Assembly: GCA_015680685.1 (NCBI GenBank)
Contig: MNCI01002041.1
Coordinates: forward strand, 662,659 to 726,658
Origin: Gnetum montanum
Lineage: Eukaryota > Streptophyta > Gnetopsida > Gnetales > Gnetaceae
Direction: 5' to 3'
Length of the DNA: 64,000 bases
Shown here: in pieces, positions 1-10,491 of the stretch
Position numbering within the stretch: position 1 is the stretch's first letter
How the letters are laid out: every line of letters begins with the position of its first letter
Notes under the pieces: model-generated
Told to the model about the DNA's origin: nothing
Seen by the model: only the letters and a program-made list of their open reading frames with translations
Databases searched by the model: none
Made by a program: the position numbers and the translations under genes

Positions 1-886
1 GGTTTTTGAGAATGCTAAGGAATGCAAGTGGGACATGATGAGTGATAATTTTATTTAGATTAAATTATGTTTAGAAACACAACAAATGATGGATAAACTT
101 CTTGTAGATTGTCATTTGTGAGATATTTCTGAGGTTTTTACTACAATTTTGATAAAGAAATATTTTAAAAACATTTTGAAAACAGAAAATAGGTGTAAGT
201 GGAGTATAATATGTATTTTAAAATATTTTATTATGCACCACGATCCACCTGCATGCTAGGATGTTTTGGGATACATTCCCATCCTTAAGACATCCTGGAT
301 GCAAAATTTTCTGCGGAGACAGGTCCCTGTTACACATTGTTTATTACTGAAACTGAAATTTTGACTGAACATTTTGATTAGAATTTCTCTTATGAAATTT
401 ATAACTTAATTTAGTAGAATCGATCCTAACCCTAACCTGTGATCTAGATTTATTGAGCATAGCCCACGTACCCTTAACCAAACACCTCCTTTAGTTACCT
501 GACCTCTCTGAGAAAGAGTGGTGGTAAAGAAAATTTGAAAGAAGGGGAAAAAAAATTAGAAAAACAAAACACCATTTTAAAAAATTGGACGTCACACAGA
601 GACAAAACCCAAAAGGTCCTGCAACGCGTCTTTAAACTGAGGCGACGCCAGATATTCTGCAATGCCATTTCTATATGAAAATAACCCTTGCACAGTCCCA
701 CCTCATAAAGAGTGGACTCAGGGTACATTATATACAGTTAACAATTTATGACAAGAAAAACAGTGATGGTGGATGAAGATCAGATTTAAGCAGCACATAT
801 ATATATATAGACTCTGAAAAAAGTCCCAAGAAAATGCTCCAGGAAAATTATAAAAAAAAAAACACCAAATTCTTCCTTGTTCTTCT
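1..886. other. Gene-free left edge
   Basis: AT-rich sequence with no reading frame that I recognise as coding. It lies downstream of the 3' end of the minus-strand NHL gene and should contain its 3' untranslated region. A short (AT)n run sits near 798-812. A CCTAACCCTAACC string near 427 resembles telomeric repeats but has only two units and is probably chance. Confidence 0.5.
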
Positions 887-1633
887 TCAAAACACTACCT
901 CACACTGCCTTGAATCCTCTCCAGAATACGCTAGCCTGCCCACCTGTTCGGCCCCGTAAAAATGCACAGGAAACTCACAGTAGACAGCCATGGGGTAGAA
1001 TCTGGATGTCCAGGAACCCATCTTGAATCTTACCAAAGAATTGATTCTGCCCAGCAGACGCAGAGACCCAGAAATCCTAGCCAGCGTAAGATCCCTCAGT
1101 GTCTCAGACGGAAAAATCGCATCCACAGCACTGAGAGAATAGACCAAAGAGCTGGAATTATCCTGGCTCTGAAAAAACCAGGGAATCCTGTTCCACGCCA
1201 GACTGTTGCCATCGAACAGAACCCCGGCAGAAATATCCTCGTAGAAAATCCCAGCTCTGGAATTAGGGTTCCTAACCGAGACGTTGGCAAAAACCGTCAA
1301 ATTCAGAAAATTGTCCCTTGCATTCATTCTCGGCACAGAAACGCCTTCCACGGTAAAATTGGGCTTGCTGGGCCGAACCAGCATCCAGAAAGTGAAGAAT
1401 CCTGCCACGAGCAACATGAAAATGGCAAGCAGAACAATCATAACTTTGCGCAGACAATTTGCAAACGAAAATTCATCTGTAGATGGATAAGTTTGTGGAG
1501 GAGGGCCTGGCGTGAGCGGATGAGTGATTAAATAAGGCTGATAAGATTGCGGAAACGGAGTTGTGATGGATTTCTGGCCTCTTCCCATGAGCTTATACTG
1601 GTATTGGTAGCCTGGTTTAGAATATTCTGCCAT
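887..1633 (-). CDS. NDR1/HIN1-like (NHL) LEA_2 membrane protein
   Basis: Intact single-exon frame of 248 aa. Residues 1-60 are a Tyr/Pro-rich, presumably cytosolic tail (GYQYQYK, PFPQSYQPYLI, TPGPPPQTYPS). About residues 63-86 form one hydrophobic membrane span (VMIVLLAIFMLLVAGFF). Residues 90-235 match the LEA_2/NHL layout: a P-x-F-x-V-x-x-V start, the family's NPN motif at 122-124 in VRNPNSR, and a beta-rich C-terminal half. Two N-glycosylation sequons (NLT at 111, NVS at 117) sit on the predicted outer face. NHL proteins are type II plasma-membrane proteins tied to pathogen and stress responses; that role here is inferred from the family. Length is normal (200-260 aa), there are no breaks, and the ATG at 1633-1631 is the natural start. 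Codon use is richer in G+C than the surrounding repeats. It stands alone. Confidence 0.85.
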   Translation of the reverse strand: MAEYSKPGYQYQYKLMGRGQKSITTPFPQSYQPYLITHPLTPGPPPQTYPSTDEFSFANCLRKVMIVLLAIFMLLVAGFFTFWMLVRPSKPNFTVEGVSVPRMNARDNFLNLTVFANVSVRNPNSRAGIFYEDISAGVLFDGNSLAWNRIPWFFQSQDNSSSLVYSLSAVDAIFPSETLRDLTLARISGSLRLLGRINSLVRFKMGSWTSRFYPMAVYCEFPVHFYGAEQVGRLAYSGEDSRQCEVVF

Positions 1634-2879
1634 TTAAAAGCAGGAAACTCTGGAACTCACTGTACCAAGCCTTGCCCTCAGAGTCGCCTGATCTCGATCA
1701 AAAAAGCCGTGAGTGCGTATCGATTAGAAGAGGTACTCGCACGGATTTTAGCCGGACCCAGAAACAGACAATGGTAATGCAGCAGAAAAATCTCTGGGGC
1801 AATGTTTGGCAATTGCAAATTTTTGGGTTCTTCGGATCTGTTTATAATAAGACTCTACGTTGTTCTTTAATTCTTCTGAAACTCTGGGATGGGTATTATC
1901 CCCGGCTTTTATGCACAGATTTTGGGAGCAGAGATTTAGCAAAGTGAGCTGTTTTTTGTTCTGGCCTTTGCAATGCCACTAGGGGAGGGAGAATGTCTGT
2001 TTGTGAGATTTCTGTAAATTCTCCAAAGCAGAGGATTTTTGTGGGGATTTTTTTTTCTGTTTTTAGGAGGTGTTTGCTTTTTTCTTGCGTGCTAATTGCT
2101 ATCCTGGGTGGCTTGCGGTGGAAGATCCAAGGCACTTAACTGCCTCTGTTCTGTTGTGGTTGGCCATTCTGGAATTCTTGGCAACCAACTCCGAACTAAC
2201 AAATCAGGATTAACATATTTGCCATCATTAGAATATGTGCAAATTATGTGGTTGACCTTTTGCTCGTTTCACGGGTTTCGGTCTTGCTTGTCTCCCAGCA
2301 TTGAAGTCAACGTTGATGAATTTAGAGGTATTATTAAAAGTTTATTAATGAAAATGCTATGTTTAAACAAATGTTAATTACTAAATTGAACCTTTGGCAT
2401 CAGTACGTCGTGATTCCGTTGCAAATGGTCTGGTACTTTTTCATGTGCTATTTGTAAAAACATGTTACTTTAATTTTATGTAATAATTTGCAGTTTCTGC
2501 AGGATATATATACAGTCCGGTAAACTTTCACTAGATCCCAACTTTCAACTTCGTTTCAATGATGATATGATACTAGGGCAGTGAGTTGGGAGGTTGCAGG
2601 TCCAATTTATGCTTTTGTTTATAAGTGTGGTAGAAATGGAATAGCTTGTAGTGTGGTGGGATACTCTTGACAAGTAAGTCACATACTTACTAGCCTCAAT
2701 ATCCATCGCTAAAAAATGAAAAAAAAATTGTTACCATTTGTTTATGTGTGACTTCCATGACAAATCATGACAAATTGTCATGTATGCTTAGTAATATATG
2801 CTAGGATTCTAGTGTTATTTATAGAAGCCATTGAAAGAGGAATTTATCTCAAATGGCTTTAAAAAAAATACAAAATGAG
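1634..2879. other. Upstream region of the NHL gene, no further gene seen
   Basis: The first few hundred bases should hold the NHL 5' untranslated region and promoter. The rest has only short frames without recognisable domains. The direct-repeat-like ATGACAAAT strings near 2757-2776 are too short to interpret. Confidence 0.45.
1841..1849 (-). promoter_or_regulatory. Candidate TATA element of the NHL gene
   Basis: Read on the minus strand this is TATTATAAA, about 210 bases upstream of the NHL start codon. Position and sequence suit a plant TATA box, but AT-rich DNA produces such strings by chance and no transcript data are available. Confidence 0.25.
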
Positions 2880-3530
2880 TTAATAGAAACATAAATGAAG
2901 AGTTTGTATCAAAGTGTCACAATAATGTGAGCTTAAACAAACTAATCAACATCATAGCATTGGGTATGAACTAATTAAAATGAAGTTGAAATTTTAGCTC
3001 TTCATAGAAGCAAATGGTAAAAAAAAAAACCTCATGTAGTTGACCTTATTTTATTGAGACAAGGCTAGGATGATGATGATGATGATGATGAAGTGGAGTT
3101 CAAAAAGAAATGGTACATTAATAAGACAATTATGCTCTTTAAAAAAAGAGACAAAAGATTTAAATAATTAGATTGATTGGAATCAACAATATTTTTGCTA
3201 ATATTTTGGGCACTATTCTAGAATTTATGCTTGCAAGATGGGCTGAAAAATATCAAAAACATGCAATTTTCCAAGTAGGATTTAGGTTATAGCATTTTAC
3301 TATAGATCATTTCATTAGTTTAAAATATCTAATTGATGGAGCAAAAGGTCCATACAATAAAACATATATTTGCTTTGTAGATTTCTCTAAGGCCTATGAA
3401 AGCCACTCATGAAGGCAATCATAAAAGTTCCTACTAGATAATTATATGTTATCCAAAAACATTACAAAAGGTATGCATTCAGTTTACAAATGGGTAAGAA
3501 AGAATTTTATTTAATTACTTTATTAACGTT
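2880..3530 (+). pseudogene. LINE reverse transcriptase fragment, left part
   Basis: Degenerate non-LTR retrotransposon reverse transcriptase. Translation with frameshifts gives FANILGTILEFMLARWAEK, then QVGFR, then YICFVDFSKAYES. These match the blocks N-x-G-T-I-x-E, QAGFR and the catalytic CFVDFxKAYD block of plant LINE RTs. The frame breaks at 3530, where element A is inserted, and resumes at 10492 with SPTLFGLFLDELEEW. A second, inverted copy of the same family lies at 38160-39500. It is dead: stops and shifts are frequent and there is no upstream endonuclease that I can see. Confidence 0.7.
3069..3091 (+). repeat. (GAT)n microsatellite
   Basis: Seven perfect GAT units and a partial one, inside the decayed LINE fragment. 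A simple repeat with no evident function. Confidence 0.9.
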
Positions 3531-4330
3531 TGATGGGACGCAATATACGCGATATTGCATCTTTCCCTGTGATATCGTGTACGCGATATCGCAACGTGCC
3601 GCCAAGTCTATGAATAAGAGGCGGCTCTCCCTTGTTTCTCAATCTAGATCTAGATCGTAGCCAAACTCTTGTAGTTTTTCCATTTTAGAGTTAGAGTAAT
3701 TTCCATGTGCCCGCAGTAGGAGTTCCAAAGTGAACGGATCTTTATTCGAGCAAATATTGTACTTGAGCATAAGTTTGTGTACAGAAATAAAGATGAACTT
3801 TTGGATAAACCTTGCAGTGCATGGACTAAGCTAAATAGGACTTTAATTACTGTTATTTATTGTTCATTGTTTCAATGCTTTATTAGTTAATTAAATCTCT
3901 CTTAACCCTCAACTCCTAGTTAAGTGCATTCAGTATGACTGCTTCGAGCATGTGTGTTATGCTTGGTAATCCCAGTAACGAATAGCGTTTGGTAATCTCA
4001 GAAGGTTGCATTGGTTCAGGGTGTGAAAGGCAAGTGGGAACGGATACTGATGCTAGGCATTAGAACTTAGTTAAAGTTAGTTATTTAGTCTCTTCACCCT
4101 TTCCCTCATTAGCATAGGCGATAAAACATAAAAGACATAAACATCACATACCTCGGACTTACTTAACCATACAACCGTGACAAATACAAGTAAGTTTGGG
4201 AAGACAATGAACGATTAACCTTAAGTGTTCCATAAGGCGTGTAGGCACTTAGTCTACGGACTTCAACGGGATCGTGCGTGTAATGCTTGTATTCGTATGG
4301 TTGAGTGTAGGGGTACCTCGCCACTCATCA
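3531..4330 (+). repeat. 5' LTR of element A
   Basis: Starts TGATGGGAC and ends CCACTCATCA, giving the TGATG...CATCA terminal inverted repeat. It is 69-70 bp shorter than the 3' LTR. Nearly all of the difference lies in the GATATC palindrome cluster at 3541-3600, before the shared CCAAGTC; the remainder is collinear. A TATA-like ATGAATAAGAG follows at about 3612. Confidence 0.9.
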
Positions 4331-4331
4331 T

Positions 4332-4349
4332 TGGCGCTGTTGCTGAGGA
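4332..4349 (+). other. Primer-binding site, tRNA-Asp type
   Basis: TGGCGCTGTTGCTGAGGA begins two bases after the LTR end and matches the complement of the plant tRNA-Asp 3' end (TGGCGCCGTTGCCGGGGA) at 15 of 18 positions. All three differences are transitions. tRNA-Asp primers are known for Athila/Tat-type elements. Confidence 0.8.
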
Positions 4350-4445
4350 CTAAGTTGTTTGTGCGCTAAGTAGAACATAGGAAATCATCCACATTGTTGG
4401 GAAGCTTAACGAACCCTTAGGGTTAATCAGAAAAAATTTTAAACA

Positions 4446-6240
4446 ATGATCAATAGCACATCCGCTAGTTCCTCAACAGTATCGAGTAGTGTATACTCAT
4501 CATGATGAGTATATACCCGATTTTACCTTTATCCTCCATCAGGATGAACAACTGCGTTGGTGAGACTTGCAAGGTAACATAGTGTTACCCCCAGATTGGG
4601 CAGTCCCTAACATGCTCCTTCGTGCTATTGCACAGATAGGCATGATGGAATTATATGCTGAATACGTTGCAGAAGATTATGACATAAGGGATTACCATCC
4701 CATAGCAGCGCAACTTCTAAGGGACTCACGGCAGGAGAGTTATCACACATCGTTGAAGGGCAAAGGACCCCGCAACGCTTCACCTGTCATAAGAGAAGTT
4801 AAAAGTGGTGAACCTATCTCAATAGGTTCTTCACGAAATGATGTTTCCCCTCCTAACGATAGTGAGGAGGTGGGGTATCAGAACCTGCACTCCACGATAT
4901 ACAACCCTGGTTCTGATTCCCACGAACACCAAGTGTTCACTAAGGGAACACAAGCACAAGATAAGGGTAAGAATTCTGATCGTCATCACGATTGGGGTTG
5001 TAGTCACCAAAGAGAAGGTAAGAAACATCGTCATGGAAATGGTTCCCCTTCTTCTTCCCCTTCATCACACCATTCACCCTTTCCTTTCACATCAGGACAC
5101 AGTCACAAAGAGCATAACGGTGAGGATAAGGGTAAGCAAGATGAGAACCCTCGATGAGAGAGTCGAGAGCGAGGACAAGGAAATTCTAGGGAGTCAAGGC
5201 ATAGAAGAGAAAGTAGGGAACTACGTAGGCATCATAGACGTCATGAGAGAGATGATCATGACGAACCCCTACTTGCCACCCAAAGTATGTTAGACATTAA
5301 GGAGACAGTTAGAATACCTACAAGGCATTAAAAAGATAGTCAGATCAAGGACTAGACATGAATAATATCCCATGGTTTGATGGGGGATACAATGCTGATC
5401 CGCAGAATCACTTACAGGCATTCCACGATGCCTGCGCCTTGCAAAATATTGAAAAAAAGTGGCAGAAGTTAAAGTTGTTTCCTAGGACACTCATAAAAGA
5501 AGCAGAGAGTTGGTACTATTCCTTAGAGCCGAAAACTATTAGGGGGTGGAGTACAATGCTAGAATTGTTTAACGATAAACACCAAACGTACTCCATAGTG
5601 TCCAACTTGCATAAGAAGATCCAAGGATGGAAGCAGGGTAATCATGAACCCTTGGATGTTGCCATGGGCTAATATTATGCATTGCTACATCGTTGCCCGA
5701 TCCATGGTTACGCACAACGAGATCAACTACACCACATTGTAGATGGGCTAAGACATGAAACTAGGAGAACCCTTGGGACATATGCCCAAGGGAGATTATC
5801 TAAACTTAGGTCCCACGAAGTTCATAGATTGTTGGAGCAAGTAGCTAAGGAAGAAGGGGAGCTACGGAAGAGAAAGCGTGAAGTAAGATTCTGTGAGGAA
5901 GAGGATGAGTCACCACTCGAAGAGTTGGTGAATAGAAAAACCTTGCCGCTTCAGAAATTAACAACGGAAGTGTCAGCTAAGGTAGATGAAATATGGAGCT
6001 CCTTAGACAGTAAAATTGAAACTGTCCTAAAGATCATAGAGGAGTCTAAGGAGGAACAAAGTAGTGACCATGATAAGAAAAGCGGAGAGATTCAGGCCAT
6101 GCACGTAACAAGGGTAAGGGAAAAATAACTATCGCTGATGAGGTTATGGACTCTGATACAGACAATGATGGTGGATGTGAGATCTGCCAATATGACCATC
6201 CTAAAGGATGTTGCCCAATAATCTCACATCTGTAAGAGTC
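4446..6240 (+). pseudogene. Broken gag of element A
   Basis: Probable start ATG at 4446, then a frameshift into the frame that runs 4567-5157 (DWAVPNMLLRAIAQIG, ending in a His/Ser-rich stretch). A further shift leads to the gag core at 5358-6128 (PWFDGGYNADPQNHLQAFHD, ESWYYSL, WSTMLELF, HHIVDGLRHETRRTLG). The core resembles the Retrotrans_gag domain. An in-frame TAA interrupts it at 5671, where element D has CGC. A short zinc knuckle CEICQYDHPKGC lies at 6176-6211. Gag is the structural particle protein; this copy cannot make it. Confidence 0.8.
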
Positions 6241-6498
6241 CGGGGTGTATGCGCTCAACCCAAGACTTAACAGAAGGCAAGCACCTCGAAGGTTACCTTA
6301 TCCCCAAGGTAACCCAAGGCAGTTCCACCAACTGTTAACATATTATCCAAGTGGAACTCCGCCACAACCTATTGGGCAACACTAGCAGTGGCAACACCCA
6401 TAGTTAGGGGGATGCCACCACCTAGACAACAATACCCTTATTGGCAACCAGACCCATATGGCTATTACGTGTAGTAGCTGGTTTCTTCAAGTGACTCT

Positions 6499-7515
6499 AT
6501 GGGTCACGCAACCCCACAATGTCACTACCAAGTTCGAAAGTATTTTATGACTCATTCTCCTACGGGAGACACTCCACATGCATACTATCCTCCGAATCCG
6601 TCTGCACCTCTTATGCCGGTAGCTCCACCATCAACCGCTCCAACAATGCCAAGGGTATTTCCCACTCAACCGCAACAACCCAATGTCACAAGGCCTTCCA
6701 ATCCTCAATCCTTAGTTGGTCTTGACAATCTTATGTTGAAAAGACCTTTCTTTAGAACCAACAATCCAACTAAGGGGGGGGCCTCACAAGCGGTTGAACA
6801 TCTAAATACCTCTATGCCAAATAAAGTTTCGGGACCTTCTTCAATTCAAAAATCAAGCTCAACGCACATGGTTATGTTAACACATACTGTTACAGACTGG
6901 ATTAAGGTGGGCCACCTTCCCAAGAAATTCTCTGACCCTGGAAGTCCCCTAATTTATCTCCAAGTCACTGGGAATGAACCTTGTAAAGCTCTTCTAGACT
7001 AAGGTTCCAGAGTTAACCTAATATCGTAGGAAACGTACAAAGCTTGGAACCTACCTCCATTAAGAAAGAGTAACATTCGACTTGAGCTAGCCGACTAGTC
7101 CATCATTGTCCCCTTGGGAATGGTGGAGGACATCATTACCACTGTTTGTGGATGGTCATATCCAATGGATTTCCTAGTGATCCAAGTAACTAACAGTAAG
7201 GGGAACTTCCCAGTAATAATGGGAAGGGCATGACTGAGTACAATAAATGCATGCCTAGGAATCCACGATCTTTCCTTGGAAATATCTAAGGAAAATATTT
7301 ATAGAAAGATCGAGAAGAAGAAAGTTCCATGCATCACATACAATGACTCAGAGGGTGATGACATGGAGGAATGCTCAGCATCTCGTGCATGCAACTGGTG
7401 TGCCCAAGGAACTCAGATACAAAGGTGCCTGTATGTAGCAACCACACAACAAGAGAACACCCAGTGGTTGATAGCTAATCAAGAGAGCAGCCCACCAACA
7501 TGCATGGAATGAACT
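6499..7515 (+). pseudogene. Aspartic protease region of element A
   Basis: A Pro/Gln-rich linker leads into a retropepsin-like domain. The catalytic loop reads LLD-stop-GSRVNLIS, where the Ser codon of the D-S/T-G triad is TAA and element D has DSG. The conserved VIMGRA segment follows at about 7212-7230. The frame stays readable to TCME at 7512 apart from about five nonsense codons. Element D carries the best-preserved copy (61366-62316). No reverse transcriptase follows. Confidence 0.7.
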
Positions 7516-9610
7516 GGGGGAACAACTCACGCCCACAACGAAGGCATAGATACATTGGAGTATGAGCATCGCCGACTTCCACCCCTTAACTTGAAAACAT
7601 CAATCGGGAGAATTTGGACATTTCTAAAAAATTCAAATAGGCGCTCATTATTTTGGATCTCTCCCTTTTAATTTAGTCATGGGGGAGATGGCCACCTATG
7701 CTGATCATTTGAGGCCCTCAGTTCTTTTAAGTTTTTGTTTTACACATTTTGTTTTGCACATTGTTGTTTTACACATTTTTGTTTTATAAATTTCTTGAAC
7801 TTTTCTTGTTTTTTTTTCCAACATCGTTAATACTTTTTTAGTTCTTTTTGTGTGTGTGTGTGATATCCATCTTGTTAAGTTTTTCATTTAATAAGTGCTC
7901 TTAAAGATGGTATGAACTGTTTTCTATTGGTTGCTAATGTTTGATTTTTACCTTTAAGTTATGATGTTGATACTAAGGTATGGTTCTTTTGATATGATAG
8001 GCAATGAGTCCACTTCATCCATACATCCACAAATTTCTATGGTCTCTCTTGGCTTGGAACTGTACAATCCCTTTTTCAATAATAAGAACTATAATGAATC
8101 GGTGACTGGGCATTTCTCAAACTAAGGAAGGACTCAAGGATTGAAAAGGGTGTGACTTCAAGGGAACTTGATGCATTTGTGTTGGCCATTCTCTTGGGTG
8201 CTTGGATGTTTTCTTCTTGAGTTTTCCTTCCCATTCCGACATTGCTCCATTATTGGGAAGCTGAGCAAATAAAAATAATAAGTCTTTGCATGGTGTGGTT
8301 TTCACGTATAAACACAAAAAAAAGAGAGAGAGAGAGAAGAAATAGTGAGGATTCAAAGCACACCCCTCAGACAAAATAGTCATTTGGGCTATAAGCATTG
8401 GTTATGGAACTAAAATAAACATGTTCCCTCTAACTAAGGCCCTTCTCACTTCCCATTCTCTCCTCCTTCATTTCATCGGAATGGTGATGGCTCTTTGGTG
8501 AAGGCATTCTTGTTACTTCAGGTGGATGGATTGGCCGAATGCATTAATGCGAAGTCATTGAAAGTGGTTTGTTTGAGGCTGGACTTGGAATGGGATCTAC
8601 TAAGTCATATTAATCATTAAATACACAAGGGGCTGTACATCACCTTGTTCTTGAGATTCCATTCCATTTTCTTCTTTCCATCCTTCTTTCCCCATCTATC
8701 ACCTCATTGCCGGTTGTATCATTAGTGTATATTTTAGTTGACACATTGTTTTCTTGTTGGTAAATTCTTGTGATTAAGACTTTAACTCTTGTTCAAAATG
8801 ACATTCCTAGAGCCTACAGACTCTTTGAATGTGGGATTGTCAGGGCATTAAGGGCATGAGCCTGCTTTGGGGAGGACCCACTGGCATTCCTATTTGGTGC
8901 ACCAGTTAAATTCTTTCCCTTAACATTTTTGCAATCCACTCTATTTTGTTCATTTCCATCTTGAAATCCATTTCATCAATGTTATAGTTGTCTCTTTTTC
9001 TCCAACTTCCTTGTTCTTTTTCTTTCTCCATTCTATCACTATTGGAGGTTCGCTCTTAGTCATGGGGGTCCTAACCCAATTTTTTCGATTTTCTCCTAGT
9101 CCCTATACCTTTGATAGTCACCACTATTATATCTCTAGACCTGTATCAACCATACCACAACCTAGCCAATGGACCTTTTACCGAAGCAAGGGATCAACTA
9201 CATTGTGATTCATTTACCCTTGCTAATATAAAGACTATGTTGTGTGTGCAGATGGTAATCATGCAACAATGAATTGGATCTGGAGGGAACACTTGGAATG
9301 GATCAGTGCTGAAGTAGTTATGCAAGGAACAAGATCGATGGCGTGCTTATGGATAGATAATGAAACGTGAAATCTTGGCATTGGCAGCAACAAACTTCTT
9401 CTCTCTTCTCTCTTCTCTCTCAGCTGCGAAATAAGGCCTGATGTCAAATATATAAGGTGTTCACTCTTGTTGTCATGAACACTAGTTTTGTCATGTTCTG
9501 TAATGATGATCCGTTCACATGCCATCCCATTCACCATTAGTTCCATTCAAGTCAATAATCCCATACCTTCCCAATATTTTTTAAGGAACTCAAGGACTAG
9601 TTTTTATTCA
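7516..9610 (+). other. Long non-coding 3' domain of element A
   Basis: About 2.1 kb with no persistent reading frame. From left to right it holds a guanine tract (AGTCATGGGGGAGATGGCC, 7675-7693), a T-rich zone built on TTTTGTTTTACACA (7735-7800), a conserved block GGGTGTGACTTCAAGGGAAC (8148-8167), and the block CCTGCTTTGGGGAGGACCCA (8862-8881). A second guanine tract, AGTCATGGGGGT, lies at 9058-9069. The order is the same in element D and, inverted, in element B, so selection or recent common descent keeps it. Confidence 0.65.
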
Positions 9611-9622
9611 GTTATGGGGGTA
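9611..9622 (+). other. 3' polypurine tract of element A
   Basis: GTTATGGGGGTA directly abuts the 3' LTR start TGATGGGAC. Position and composition are those of the plus-strand primer of reverse transcription. Confidence 0.75.
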
Positions 9623-10491
9623 TGATGGGACATGATATCGCATGGGCTGTGATATCGCGTACACGATATCGCGTCTGCCGTGATATTGCATCCCCCGCGA
9701 TATCACGTATGCAATATCACGTCTTTCCCTACGATATCACGGACACGATATCACAGTGTGCCACCAAGTCCATAAATAAGAGGCAGCTCTCCCTTGTTTC
9801 TCAATCTAGATCTAGACCATAGCCAAACTCTTGTAGTTTTTCCATTCCAGAGTTAGAGTAATTTCCATGTGCCCGTAGTAGGAGTCCTAAAGTGAACGGA
9901 TCTTTATTCGAGCAAATATTGTACTTGAGCACAAGTTTGTGTACGGAAATAAAGATGAACTTTTGGATAAACCTTGCAGTGCATGGACTAAGCCAAATAG
10001 GACTTTAATTACTGTTATTTATTGTTCATTGTTTCAATGCTTTATTAGTTAGTTAAATCTCTCTCAACCCTTAACTCCTAGTTAAGTGCATTCAGTACAA
10101 TCGCTTCAAGCACATGTGTTACGCTTGGTAATCCCAGTAATGAATAGCGTTTAGTAATCCTAGAAGGTTGCATTGGTTTAGGGTGTGAAAGGCAAGTGGG
10201 AATGGATACTGATGCTAGGCATTAGAACTTAGTTAGTTAAAGTTAGTTACTTAGTCTCTTCACCCTTTCCCTCATTAGCATATAAAACATAAAAGACATA
10301 AAAATCACATACCTCGGACTTACTTAACCATACAACCATGACAAATACAAGTAATTCTGGGAAGACAACGAATGATTAACCTTAAGTGTTCCATAAGGCG
10401 TGTAGGCGCTTGGTCTGCAGAGTTCGACCGGATCGCACATGTAATGCTCGTATTCGTATGGTTGAGTGTAGGGGTACCTCACCACTCATCA
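9623..10491 (+). repeat. 3' LTR of element A
   Basis: 869 bp from TGATGGGAC to CCACTCATCA. Positions 9634-9752 hold six GATATC palindromes plus near matches, mostly as TGATATCGCGT and CGATATCAC, followed by a TATA-like CCATAAATAAG at 9770-9780. Differences from the 5' LTR are mostly transitions. Confidence 0.9.

Larger units (their letters stand above)
3531..10491 (+). mobile_element. Complete non-autonomous Ty3/gypsy-type LTR element A (gag-protease)
   Basis: A 6,961-bp element bounded by LTRs of 800 and 869 bp and flanked by a perfect 5-bp target duplication ACGTT (3526-3530 and 10492-10496). It has a tRNA-Asp-like primer site, a polypurine tract, a broken gag and an aspartic protease, but no reverse transcriptase, RNase H or integrase. 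About 2.1 kb of non-coding DNA follows the protease. It is inserted in a LINE. Primer-site type and gag suggest the Athila/Tat branch of plant Ty3/gypsy, and the missing enzymes would have to come from a relative; this is inference. Element B (10971-14838, minus) shares its 3' non-coding region and carries pol pieces. Confidence 0.9.

Noticed and set aside
427-440. CCTAACCCTAACC as interstitial telomere repeat
   Set aside because: Only two units and not the plant TTTAGGG type; likely chance.
962-1531. Long plus-strand frame of 189 codons opposite the NHL gene
   Set aside because: It is the antisense shadow of the NHL gene; composition is unlike a protein and it has no domain.
9622-9822. Open frame across the 3' LTR of element A
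   Set aside because: It runs through the GATATC cluster, which happens to lack stops in that frame; no conservation as protein in other LTRs.
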